A stretch of 64,000 nt of DNA from JANWWM01 sp046292465 (GCA_046292465.1 JBKBRB010000013.1:5265-69264), one strand, 5' to 3'; shown: positions 50,285-58,601, counted from the first letter of the stretch. Notes: generated by a model not told the origin, from the sequence alone. A program made the numbers and translations.

Positions 50285-52762
50285 TCATTCAATCGCAGGG
50301 AGTTCCACAAAAAAGGTCGTTCCTTTTCCCTTGCCTTCGGATTCTGCCCAAATTTTGCCGTGATGTTTTTCCACTAAATTCTTCACAATGTAAAGCCCTA
50401 ATCCTGTGGACGCCTCGTTGGCGGTTGGCTTTGATGAAAGTTTTTGGAACGGTTGATAGAGTTTTTTCAAGTCATCTTCGCTCATGCCGAGTCCTTCATC
50501 TTTTATCGTGATGTGCGCTACGCCCGACTTTGCATATTTGGCGTCGCTTTCGCGGCGCATCATACTTTTTTTAAGGTCTAACTTCTCTATCGTTACAGTT
50601 ATATTTTTTCCACTCGGAGAATATTTGACCGCATTGCTAATCAGATTTTCAAATACTTCGTAAAGTTTATTCGGTTCTGCTTCTACCATGCACTTGTCTT
50701 TTTCTTGAAGGTGTATCGCGATATTTTTTTCTTTGGCTAAAACCTCTTGATTAGCCGCTACATAGTGAATGATTTGATTAAGATTCGTTGGCTCAAAATT
50801 TATCATGGTTTCCTTTTCACTATTCGCCGATTGAAGCAAATCTTGAACCAACAAGAGCATTCGCTTGACCGACCGATTGATAGCCTCTGAATATGATTTC
50901 ACCGTTTCCGATGAACTTTCTAAATAAATTAGTTCTGAAAATCCGCCAATCACATTGAGCGGGTTTTTGAGGTCATGGACGGCAATCGCAAGCAGTTCGT
51001 TTTTAAGTTTATTTGCGTTTTGTAGTTTCGTATTAGCTTCGTTGAGCCTTTCAATCGTGATTTCGCGCTCGCGCTCTTGCATTTTGCGAAGGGTAATATC
51101 CTCGAATGTCCATAAACTTCCTCGATATTTTCCATGATGAAACAGCGGCATAAATGAAAACTCATATATTTTTCCGCTCACTTGCTTGACTTCTTTTTTT
51201 GCTATTGTCTTTCGCTCATAAAACGCTTGCTCGAAGAACTTTTGTGCTTTCTCACTCTCAACAGTTTTGTTGCGAACCAATACTCGCAGTCGGTCTGCAC
51301 TTCTCGAGATAAAATCCTCTGGCTTACCTTCTATCTCAAACATATCAAGCAATCGTTGATTGACGAGATGTATTTTACGATGTTCATCTTCAATCAAAAT
51401 ACCTTCTGGCAGAACGGATAAAAGTGCTCTAATGCGGCTATATTGAAATTCTAAATCGGCTTTTTGAAGTTCTGTTTCAGAGATAATCGCCGCAAGCGTA
51501 TCGTGCGCCTTGAAGAGCCGTTCATTGAGGGCTTTCAGTTCTTCCGATTCGGCTTTCATTTTCTCGGCTAAAAACGCCGCTTTGGAACGCAAGAAAAATT
51601 CGTTCTGCTTTTTCTCCGTTAGAATTTGGGTATAACGGCAATACTCTTTATGAAACTCGAGCGCGCTTTTGTAGTCTCCTTGGGCTTCCGCACAGCGGCT
51701 TAATGCTTCACAAGCATGAGCACTAGCATTGTAAGAAGAGTGATGTTCAGCACTTGACAGCATTTTTTCATACCACTCTCTTGCAAGCGACCAATTCTTT
51801 TTCTGCTCATAGATGAACGCGATTCCCTTGTAAATATCAAATATCGCGCTTTCGCTCTTGCTTTCTAATTGTAGCCTCAACGCCTCTTGATAGGCTTCTA
51901 AGGCTTCGTCAAACTGTTGTTTTTCGCAATAGACATTCCCGAGTCCTACGATGGCTCTAATTTGTTCACCAATCCACTGATATAAGCGGCTCAATTCAAG
52001 GGCGCGAGAGAAATCGGCTTTGGCTTCATCGAGCTGCTTGCTCGCTAAAAACATTAACCCTCGCCCATTGAGCATTTCAATCATTTGTGGGGAGTTTGGC
52101 TCGTTTAGAACCTCTATCGCTCTTGAAATCGTTTGTAGTGCGTTTTCATTTTGACGAGTGTCGTAGTAGAGCCCACTGATATTGTGTAAAATCGTCGCCG
52201 TTTTTTCGTTATCGTCGGTTTTCTCAAAGTATTCTTTTGCCTTTAACATTAACTCAATCGCATTTTCGTATTCGCCTATCGAGGCATATACGCACGCTTT
52301 GTTATTGAGTGCATTGAAATACTCTTTTTCCTTTCTAATCGCGTCGTAATTTTTAATCGCTTCATCGAGTTCTACAAGTGCCTCCTCGTGATTTCCCATT
52401 CTCCATTTTGTCAATCCTGAAATCTCGAGGTTCCTTGCTTGGAGCGCAATGAATTGCTCTTTCTCGATGAAATTCAGTAAGGTATCAAGGTCTTTTTTTG
52501 CGACGGCAAGTTTTTGCAAGGCAAGCGGATAATCGCAAAGAATCAGACTGCAATAGGCTTGATTGTTTAGCCCGCGAACACGCAAGGCAATATGTTGGGC
52601 TTTATCTTTTCGATTTTTAGGCGCGCTTGCGTTGTTGAGTTGAAGTAGTTTTTCGATTTCGTCGAATACTTCTTTCGGCGAAGCGGTCATTTTTTTCTCC
52701 GCTTCAGATAAGTGTTGTTGAATGTCTTCTATTACGATTTTTTGTTCTTGATAAGTGTTCAT
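50285..52762 (-). CDS. Sensor histidine kinase with N-terminal TPR array and PAS domain
   Basis: Cytoplasmic two-component sensor. 825 residues, no signal peptide or membrane helix. About residues 50-380 form TPR repeats (for example EALVELDEAIKNYDAIRKEK, GEYENAIELMLKAKEYFEKT), followed by a coiled coil and a PAS domain (about 440-560: LSVLPEGILIEDEHRKIHLVN). The HisKA box has His in AVHDLKNPLNVIGGFSEL; the ATPase has N box NLISNAVKYSPSGKN, G1 DEGLGMSEDDL and G2 GLGLYIVKNLVEKHHGKIW. No response regulator in the window. Sits between cobT and cobS on the same strand (16 bp and 0 bp gaps). Confidence 0.93.
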   Translation of the reverse strand: MNTYQEQKIVIEDIQQHLSEAEKKMTASPKEVFDEIEKLLQLNNASAPKNRKDKAQHIALRVRGLNNQAYCSLILCDYPLALQKLAVAKKDLDTLLNFIEKEQFIALQARNLEISGLTKWRMGNHEEALVELDEAIKNYDAIRKEKEYFNALNNKACVYASIGEYENAIELMLKAKEYFEKTDDNEKTATILHNISGLYYDTRQNENALQTISRAIEVLNEPNSPQMIEMLNGRGLMFLASKQLDEAKADFSRALELSRLYQWIGEQIRAIVGLGNVYCEKQQFDEALEAYQEALRLQLESKSESAIFDIYKGIAFIYEQKKNWSLAREWYEKMLSSAEHHSSYNASAHACEALSRCAEAQGDYKSALEFHKEYCRYTQILTEKKQNEFFLRSKAAFLAEKMKAESEELKALNERLFKAHDTLAAIISETELQKADLEFQYSRIRALLSVLPEGILIEDEHRKIHLVNQRLLDMFEIEGKPEDFISRSADRLRVLVRNKTVESEKAQKFFEQAFYERKTIAKKEVKQVSGKIYEFSFMPLFHHGKYRGSLWTFEDITLRKMQEREREITIERLNEANTKLQNANKLKNELLAIAVHDLKNPLNVIGGFSELIYLESSSETVKSYSEAINRSVKRMLLLVQDLLQSANSEKETMINFEPTNLNQIIHYVAANQEVLAKEKNIAIHLQEKDKCMVEAEPNKLYEVFENLISNAVKYSPSGKNITVTIEKLDLKKSMMRRESDAKYAKSGVAHITIKDEGLGMSEDDLKKLYQPFQKLSSKPTANEASTGLGLYIVKNLVEKHHGKIWAESEGKGKGTTFFVELPAIE

Positions 52763-52778
52763 GACAGATTTTCAGAAA

Positions 52779-53801
52779 CTACCTTACTTTTTTAGAAACG
52801 CCCGCTTCTTCAAATGATGCCATGTCGCACATAATTTTTGCGGCGGCCTCGATGAGGTGCATGGCTAATGCGGCACCTGTGCCTTCACCGAGACGCATGT
52901 TAAGGTTGAGTAACGGCTTTGCGCCAAGGCTGTCTAAGACACGCTTGTGAGCGTTTTCGTTTGATAAGTGTCCCCAAAAACAAATTGCTTGAACGTCGTT
53001 GTTCATCTGAATTGCCGCCAATGCCGCCGCCGTTGCAATAAATCCATCAACCACAACCGGGATTTTATGCTCTGCCGCTTCGAGCAACACCCCCACCATC
53101 GCAACGATTTCAAAGCCACCGACACATGAAAGCCAATGAATCACATCGGCATTGTCTACTCTGTGCTTTTCAATCGCTTCTGCCACAGCACGAATTTTTC
53201 GTTTCATCGTTTCGTCGCTTGCGCCTGTGCCACGCCCGACGGTTTCCTCTGCAGGCAACCCTAACAACGCTGAAACAATCGCCGACGCTGATGTCGTGTT
53301 ACCAATCCCCATTTCACCAATGCCCAAGAGCGAAACGCCTGCAAACTTTGCCAATCGAACCTGCTCTCTTCCTGCTTCAACGGCTTTTGAAAATTCGGCA
53401 AAAGTCATAGCAGGCTCTTTGAGAAAATTGCGCGTGCCATAGCGAACTTTTCGGTTGAAAAATATCCGCGAATCAACCTCGCTTCCGAAGTCCATATCGA
53501 CACCGACATCGGTTACACAGAGTTCAATTCCGCCGTGCACCGTCAGCACATTGATTGCCGCGCCGCCGCGCAAAAAATTTAAGACCATCTGCCCTGTTAC
53601 TTCTTTCGGATAGGCACTCACACCTTCATCAGCAATGCCGTGCGAAGCGGCAAACACCAACATTCGTTTTTTCGTGATTGCAGGCGAAAGCGTGTTTTGA
53701 ATCACGCATAACTGCACCGCAACTTCTTCCAATAAACCAAGTGAACCCAATGGTTTTGTTTTTTGATTGATTTTTTCTTGTGCAAGTTTTTGAATGTTCA
53801 T
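52779..53801 (-). CDS. cobT: Nicotinate-nucleotide-dimethylbenzimidazole phosphoribosyltransferase
   Basis: Makes alpha-ribazole phosphate, the lower-ligand precursor of cobalamin. 340 residues from ATG 53801 (15 further open codons upstream are unlikely). Visible: INQKTKPLGSLGLLEEVAVQL, FAASHGIADEGVSAYPKEVTGQMV, GIGEMGIGNTTSASAIVSALLG and the catalytic Glu region RLGEGTGAALAMHLIEAA. First gene of the cobT-kinase-cobS group. Only 70 bp separate it from the divergent amylase gene, leaving no room for a full cobalamin riboswitch. Confidence 0.95.
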   Translation of the reverse strand: MNIQKLAQEKINQKTKPLGSLGLLEEVAVQLCVIQNTLSPAITKKRMLVFAASHGIADEGVSAYPKEVTGQMVLNFLRGGAAINVLTVHGGIELCVTDVGVDMDFGSEVDSRIFFNRKVRYGTRNFLKEPAMTFAEFSKAVEAGREQVRLAKFAGVSLLGIGEMGIGNTTSASAIVSALLGLPAEETVGRGTGASDETMKRKIRAVAEAIEKHRVDNADVIHWLSCVGGFEIVAMVGVLLEAAEHKIPVVVDGFIATAAALAAIQMNNDVQAICFWGHLSNENAHKRVLDSLGAKPLLNLNMRLGEGTGAALAMHLIEAAAKIMCDMASFEEAGVSKKVR

Positions 53802-53871
53802 TGCTATCTTTTTTTTTGCGAAGTTACACAACAGTTCGCATTTCAACTGTGTTCAAACAATCTTCATTTGC

Positions 53872-55608
53872 ATGCATCGCTATTTTCTCATCGGCTTTCT
53901 TTTCCTTTCGATGTGTTCTTCAAACAAACCACAAATGCCTTGGACACACGGTGCTATCTTCTATCAAATTTTCCCTGAACGCTTCTACAACGGCAATCCA
54001 AACAACGACCCTTCACCCGATAAATCCACACCCACCGGCACGGCACACCGATGGACAAGCAACTGGTATGCACTCTCCGACAGCGAGAAACAACACTCGC
54101 CCGACTTTTGGCAAAACGTTTACCGTCGTCGATACGGCGGCGATTTAGAAGGCATTTTGAAAAAATTAGATTACCTCCAATCGCTCGGCATTACCGCGAT
54201 TTATTTGAACCCAATTTTTGAAGCCCCTTCCTCGCACAAGTATGACGCAGCCCTGCTTCATCACGTTGATGTCAATTTCGGTAACAATCCCGAACAAGAT
54301 TTGAAACTCATCGCCGAAGAAGATTTCAACGACCCGCGCACTTGGAAATGGACCAGTGCCGACTTGCTTTTTCTCAAACTCATTGAAGAAGCGCACCGAC
54401 GCAATATCCGAATTGTGATTGACGGCGTGTTTAATCATGTGGGAACAAAATTTCTCCCGTTTCAAGATGTCGTTAAGCACCAACAACGCTCGCGCTATAA
54501 GGACTGGTTTGAGATTTTAAGTTTCGAGGATTCAACAGCGGGAACAACGTTCGACTACAAAGGTTGGTGGGGGCACAAGTCGCTCCCTGAACTCAAACGC
54601 GATTCGCTCAAAGGACTTGCCGACGCGCCCAAGCAATACATCTTTGAAATTACAAAACGATGGACTGCTCCAAACGGCGACCCCTCCAAAGGCGTCGACG
54701 GCTGGCGACTCGATGCCGCCGATGACCTTCCGCACACATTCTGGAAAGAATGGCGAACCTTCGTCAAATCTATTAATCCAAATACTTTTCTTGTTGGAGA
54801 AATCTGGAAGAACGCCAAAGAGTGGATGCAAGGCGATGAATTCGATGCCGTGATGAACTATCAATTCGCCGTCTTCACGCACCAACTTTTTGTTCAACAT
54901 GTCTTGAAGCCTTCGGAGTTCAAACTTAAAATCGAGGAGCTTCTCGCTTCTTATCCTGATTCTGCCAATTACACCCTTCTCAACCTTTACGATTCGCATG
55001 ATACGGAACGCTTACCCTCGCGCCTTATCAATCCCAATCGTCATTTTGACCAATACGCTGGACTGCGCGCCAACAAGGACTACCAACTCCGACCGCCCAA
55101 CGCCGACGAATATCAACTTCAAAAACTCTTGATGCTCTTTCAATTTGCTTATATCGGCTCGCCGACGATTTACTACGGCACAGAAGCCGGCATGTGGGGC
55201 GCAGACGACCCCGACTGCCGCAAGCCAATGGTCTGGAAAGAATTTCAGTATGATGACGAAAACGCTGAACTCATCACAGGCAAATCTGAACCGTTCAAAG
55301 TTGCGTTCAACGAACAAGTGTATCGCGATTACAAAACGCTCATTGACTTACACCACCGCCACCCCGCGCTCAAATACGGCAAGTTCAATTTTCTTATTGC
55401 TGACGACGATAAACGCCTCATCGCCTTTGAACGCATCTACCAAAATGAAAAAATTATTCTCGTCTTGAATCTTTCCGCATCGGAACAAACCGCTGAACTT
55501 TCTTCGTCCAACAAACTCACTGACTTGCTCACACAGCGTTCTTTTGCGGTTCAGAATGGGAAAGTTCTTCTGACGCTCGCGCCGAGAAGTGGATTGCTAT
55601 TGCGATAA
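53872..55608 (+). CDS. Alpha-amylase family (GH13) lipoprotein
   Basis: Probable cyclomaltodextrinase or neopullulanase-like glucan hydrolase at the cell envelope. 578 residues from ATG 53872, with a short lipoprotein signal (MHRYFLIGFLFLSMC). GH13 conserved regions: IVIDGVFNHVG, GWRLDAADD with the nucleophile Asp, LVGEIW with the acid Glu, and YDSHDTERL with the transition-state Asp. The frame continues upstream into the cobT start region, which is unlikely to be coding. A C-terminal beta domain follows the barrel. No SusC/D or other glycan genes adjoin it. Confidence 0.9.
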   Translation: MHRYFLIGFLFLSMCSSNKPQMPWTHGAIFYQIFPERFYNGNPNNDPSPDKSTPTGTAHRWTSNWYALSDSEKQHSPDFWQNVYRRRYGGDLEGILKKLDYLQSLGITAIYLNPIFEAPSSHKYDAALLHHVDVNFGNNPEQDLKLIAEEDFNDPRTWKWTSADLLFLKLIEEAHRRNIRIVIDGVFNHVGTKFLPFQDVVKHQQRSRYKDWFEILSFEDSTAGTTFDYKGWWGHKSLPELKRDSLKGLADAPKQYIFEITKRWTAPNGDPSKGVDGWRLDAADDLPHTFWKEWRTFVKSINPNTFLVGEIWKNAKEWMQGDEFDAVMNYQFAVFTHQLFVQHVLKPSEFKLKIEELLASYPDSANYTLLNLYDSHDTERLPSRLINPNRHFDQYAGLRANKDYQLRPPNADEYQLQKLLMLFQFAYIGSPTIYYGTEAGMWGADDPDCRKPMVWKEFQYDDENAELITGKSEPFKVAFNEQVYRDYKTLIDLHHRHPALKYGKFNFLIADDDKRLIAFERIYQNEKIILVLNLSASEQTAELSSSNKLTDLLTQRSFAVQNGKVLLTLAPRSGLLLR

Positions 55609-55609
55609 G

Positions 55610-56080
55610 TTATTCGTGATAGTCAGGATAAGTTTTGCGCATTTCGTCTTGCTTTTGGCGATACTCGTTGAGCATTTGACGGCGAAACTTTGCCATTTCG
55701 TATCGCCGCTTTTCGGTCGTGGTTTTCGGCACAAACGGCGGAACAGGTTTTGGCTTGCCTTGTTCGTCAACCGCAACCATCGTGAAGTAACTCGTGTTCG
55801 TGTGCCGGACGGATTTGAGTTGCACGTTTTCGGCAATCACCTTAATTCCAACTTCCATTGACGTTCTGCCCGTATAGTTGATAGAGGCAAGAAAGGTAAC
55901 AAGTTCTCCGATATGAATCGGCTCTTTGAACAGCACTTGGTCGACTGAGAGCGTAACGACACAACTCTCTGAATAGCGCGAGGCGCAAGTATATGCAACT
56001 TGGTCTATAGCAATGAATAGTGAGTAGTGAATAGTGAAGAATTGCTTTGTCGTTTCGCAGTTTCGTTCTTCGTTGCTCAT
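55610..56080 (-). CDS. Hotdog-fold acyl-CoA thioesterase with replaced or truncated N terminus
   Basis: Core is a clear acyl-CoA thioesterase: IDQVAYTCASRYSESCVVTLSVDQVLFKEPIHIGELVTF, NYTGRTSMEVGIKV, YFTMVAVDEQGKP. The C terminus is Lys/Arg/Glu-rich. In relatives the ID (end of GGxLLxWID, with the catalytic acid) is preceded by about 30 conserved residues including the Gly-Gly turn. Here those are absent. Codons 1-24 (MSNEERNCETTKQFFTIHYSLFIA) come from repeat copy 3, and the same MxSNEERN reading occurs by chance in front of the phosphatase gene at 14520. So the gene has lost its 5' end or its start was overwritten. Possibly inactive. Confidence 0.75.
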   Translation of the reverse strand: MSNEERNCETTKQFFTIHYSLFIAIDQVAYTCASRYSESCVVTLSVDQVLFKEPIHIGELVTFLASINYTGRTSMEVGIKVIAENVQLKSVRHTNTSYFTMVAVDEQGKPKPVPPFVPKTTTEKRRYEMAKFRRQMLNEYRQKQDEMRKTYPDYHE

Positions 56081-56140
56081 TACTCGTTATTCATTACTCA
56101 TGAGTTTGTCATTGCGAACAGCGTGAGGAATCCATCATAA
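55995..56140. repeat. Composite intergenic repeat, copy 3
   Basis: Contains AATAGTGAAGAAT, a TTACTCGTTATTCATTACTCAT block and GTCATTGCGAACAGCGTGAG, in the order of copy 1, without the polypyrimidine tail. It reaches into the 5' codons of the thioesterase gene on the left and ends about 65 bp before the prenyltransferase remnant on the right. Confidence 0.8.
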
Positions 56141-56205
56141 GTTATTGTTGATGATTGGCGTAATCGCATTACTTTTGCACGGCTTTTTCAATTTAATTCA
56201 CATTG

Positions 56206-56396
56206 ATGCTTTCTAAACTTCGCGGCGCGGTTCAACTGCTTCGCCCCACGCATTGGATTAAAAACGTGATTCTCTTTATGCCGATGGTGTTCAGCGGTTT
56301 GTTTCTGAACGCTGAGGCGCAACGCCATTCGCAGTTCTTGCAGGCGCACTCACAGGCACGCTTACCGCAACGTTCATTCACATGATTGCATCATGA
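56206..56396 (+). pseudogene. Remnant of a UbiA-type polyprenyl-phosphate phosphoribosyltransferase
   Basis: The frame from ATG 56206 reads VQLLRPTHWIKNVILFMPMVFSGLFLNAEA, the N-terminal signature of decaprenyl-phosphate phosphoribosyltransferases (DPPR synthase, about 290-300 residues), then loses homology near 56320. In another frame, 56316-56396 reads TPFAVLAGALTGTLTATFIH and ends in a TGA that shares ATGA with the next gene's start, as true upstream operon genes do. Both ends of a membrane-protein gene thus remain, with several hundred bases deleted between them and the frame lost. The tail may be from the same gene or from a second one. Confidence 0.65.
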
Positions 56397-57694
56397 AGAT
56401 AAACCTTTCGGGCTGGGGACGCTTTCCCACCGTTCAATCCAAACCGTTTTTTCTCAAAGATTCAACATCGCTCGCTCAAACGATTGCGCATAACTTTCGA
56501 GGCATTGCTTTCGGCATGGGCAGAAGTTATGGCGATAGTGCTTTGTCGGAAGAAGTGGTTCTCACTCACACATACAACCACTTTTTGGACTTCGATTCCG
56601 AGCGCGGACTTTTGCGTGTGCAAGCAGGCACAACGCTCAAAGAGATGCTCGAAGTGATTGTTCCCAAAGGTTGGTTTTTGCCTGTAACGCCGGGCACGCA
56701 GTTCGTTACATTTGGCGGCGCGATTGCCTGTGATATTCACGGCCAAAATCATCATAAAGAAGGCTCGTTTTGCGACCATGTGAATTGGTATCGCTTGATG
56801 CTTCCGAGTGGAGAAATCGTTACTTGTTCGCCAACCCAAAATCCTGAACTCTTTCACGCCACCAATGGCGGAATGGGGCTTACAGGAATTATTCTCGAAG
56901 GCGAACTTCGCTTGAAGCCGATTCAAAGTGCGTTCATCGACATGACGACCATCAAAGCACGAAATCTCGATGAAATTCTCGCGCTCTTCGACGAACATAT
57001 CGGATTTACTTATTCCGTCGCGTGGATTGATACGCTGGCACGCGGAAAACATATCGGTCGCTCGGTTTTATTGCTTGGCGAACACAGTGCTGACGGCGGC
57101 TTATTGCTTCCTGAATCGAGCGAAAAATCTCTCCCAATAGAGTTTCCTGACTTCGTTCTGAACTCGACCAGCGTGGCTCTTTTTAACACACTTTATTACA
57201 ACAAGAATTTTCACAAGCAATCACAAACGCGCGTGCCATATCGTCCGTATTTTTATCCGCTCGATGCAGTTCTTCATTGGAACAAGATGTATGGCAGGCG
57301 GGGCTTTACGCAGTATCAATTTGTGATTCCGAAATCGGAGCGCGCCACGTTAAGCAAAATCCTTGATGAAATTGCCAAAGCCAAACGTGCGTCATTTCTT
57401 GCGGTGCTCAAACTCTTTGGCAAGGAAAATGAAAATTGGCTATCGTTTCCGAAAGAGGGCTATACGCTTGCGCTCGACTTTCCAATTCGAGACGGCATTT
57501 TTGAGTTGCTTAAACGCTTGGATAAACTCGTGCTTGATGCAGGCGGTCGGCTTTACTTAACGAAGGACGCCACGATGAGCAAAGAAATGTTTCAGGCAGG
57601 TTATCCGAATTGGCAAAAGTTTGTTGAACTTCGTTGCGCGATTGGTGCAGATAAAGTCTTTTCATCGCTTCAATCGGAGCGGCTTGGTTTGTAA
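56393..57694 (+). CDS. FAD-linked oxidase, DprE1-like (decaprenylphosphoryl-ribose 2'-oxidase family)
   Basis: Flavoprotein of the vanillyl-alcohol oxidase fold. 433 residues. FAD-binding segments: GMGRSYGDSALSEE, GTTLKEMLEVIVPKGWFLPVTPGTQFVTFGGAIACDIHGQNHHKEGSFCDHV and NGGMGLTGIILEGEL. C-terminal region includes GYTLALDFPIRDG and the Lys in YLTKDATMSKEMF that matches the active Lys of DprE1. In mycobacteria DprE1 oxidises the product made after the UbiA prenyl-phosphate phosphoribosyltransferase; here that gene is broken just upstream. No DprE2-like reductase follows. Confidence 0.85.
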   Translation: MKINLSGWGRFPTVQSKPFFLKDSTSLAQTIAHNFRGIAFGMGRSYGDSALSEEVVLTHTYNHFLDFDSERGLLRVQAGTTLKEMLEVIVPKGWFLPVTPGTQFVTFGGAIACDIHGQNHHKEGSFCDHVNWYRLMLPSGEIVTCSPTQNPELFHATNGGMGLTGIILEGELRLKPIQSAFIDMTTIKARNLDEILALFDEHIGFTYSVAWIDTLARGKHIGRSVLLLGEHSADGGLLLPESSEKSLPIEFPDFVLNSTSVALFNTLYYNKNFHKQSQTRVPYRPYFYPLDAVLHWNKMYGRRGFTQYQFVIPKSERATLSKILDEIAKAKRASFLAVLKLFGKENENWLSFPKEGYTLALDFPIRDGIFELLKRLDKLVLDAGGRLYLTKDATMSKEMFQAGYPNWQKFVELRCAIGADKVFSSLQSERLGL

Positions 57695-57774
57695 GGGTTG
57701 GGATTGCGAGGCTCTTTTCGGATTTCTTAACTTACGCTCATTCGTTAAACCTCGAACGCTAAACCTATCGTGAT

Positions 57775-58128
57775 ATGGAAACGAAACCAGAAACTCCGCT
57801 TCCCACCAGCCGCGACGAGCTCAAAGCCATTGTGCAAGAAGCCTTGCGTGAAGCGTTGCGCGAACTCAAATCGGACTTGAAACCACTCGTCAAAGAAGTC
57901 GTGCGCGAACTTTTGCAAGAGCCAAACGAAGCATCGGCGGAAGACGAAACGACGTATTTGCTCTCCCGTGCGAGAACGCGACAAGAACTGCTCGAAGCCG
58001 TTGCGCGTATTGAGAAAGGCGAAGGCATTTCTTTTTCTGCCAATGAGTTCGATGAACTCTGCGCCAAAATTGAACGCAAAGAACTTACGCTCGCCGATAA
58101 GCATCGTTTGAAGAAGGCAACCTCATGA
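57775..58128 (+). CDS. Putative antitoxin of the YoeB-type toxin, atypical N terminus
   Basis: 117 residues. It overlaps the toxin start by ATGA (58125-58128), the usual antitoxin-toxin arrangement. Residues 58-85 (ETTYLLSRARTRQELLEAV, then ARIEKGEG) resemble the C-terminal toxin-binding tail of YefM (ETAYLL...N...L...I..L..G). The normal YefM/Phd DNA-binding half is absent. In its place is a charged amphipathic helix, DELKAIVQEALREALREL and onwards to residue 47, which may oligomerise. A further 30 residues (SANEFDELCAKIERKELTL) follow the tail. The 5' part is partly repeated at 58465-58504. Confidence 0.75.
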   Translation: METKPETPLPTSRDELKAIVQEALREALRELKSDLKPLVKEVVRELLQEPNEASAEDETTYLLSRARTRQELLEAVARIEKGEGISFSANEFDELCAKIERKELTLADKHRLKKATS

Positions 58129-58504
58129 GAAGCGTAAAGTTTGACGCCAAAGCCTTCGAGCAATTTCTCGAGTGGGCTGACCAAGATTTCAAGACATTCC
58201 TGAAAATTCGCGCCTTGATAAAAGAAGTTCAGCGAGAGCCGTTCAAAGGCGAAGGCAAACCCGAACCGCTTAAAAGCGAGTTGAAAGGATATTGGTCGCG
58301 CCGCATTACGAAGGAACATAGGCTCGTCTATAAAGCCTCTGACGACACAGTTACAATTATTCGCTGTTATGGTCATTATGATGAATGATGATTCAGCCTG
58401 TTTTTTAGAAAAGTTTTTTCCAACACCAAACCTGAACAACCATGGCGCATCCAATTCTGATTGACCGCGACGAGCTCAAAGCCATTGTGCAAGAAGCCCT
58501 GCGT
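57810..58504 (+). repeat. 40-bp near-identical direct repeat (57810-57849 and 58465-58504)
   Basis: 39 of 40 positions match (T57844 versus C58499). Both copies are in frame within an open frame and encode RDELKAIVQEALR. They flank the antitoxin C-terminal part and the whole toxin gene, so the module is bracketed by its own duplicated 5' end. Confidence 0.9.
58125..58388 (+). CDS. Txe/YoeB family toxin (ribosome-dependent mRNA interferase)
   Basis: RelE-fold endoribonuclease that in E. coli cleaves mRNA on the ribosome. 87 residues, normal. Strong family match: FLEWADQDFKTFLKI, REPFKGEGKPEPLKSEL, GYWSRRITKEHRLVYK, CYGHYDE. Residues corresponding to the E. coli catalytic set are present: E47, R66 and H84. 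No frame damage, so it is probably functional and needs the protein encoded upstream for neutralisation. Confidence 0.93.
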   Translation: MRSVKFDAKAFEQFLEWADQDFKTFLKIRALIKEVQREPFKGEGKPEPLKSELKGYWSRRITKEHRLVYKASDDTVTIIRCYGHYDE

Positions 58505-58516
58505 TATCGCCGCTAA
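58442..58516 (+). pseudogene. Solitary 5' fragment of a second antitoxin gene
   Basis: ATG 58442 begins MAHPILIDRDELKAIVQEALRYRR and stops at 58516: 24 codons. The middle matches the antitoxin N-terminal helix almost base for base (58465-58504), while the first eight codons differ from it. Nothing like the YefM tail or a toxin follows. This is probably a truncated relict of a related module, or a short peptide made from the shared helix. Confidence 0.6.
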
Positions 58517-58601
58517 TCGGCATCAAATTCAAACATTCGGCGATAGTTTTATGCCCCCAAACAATCTGTTACATGAAGAAACTTTAGACTGCAGTTGTGG
58601 T

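Noticed and set aside
53802..53871. Possible cobalamin riboswitch before cobT
   Set aside because: Only 70 bp are available and no B12-box-like sequence is present.
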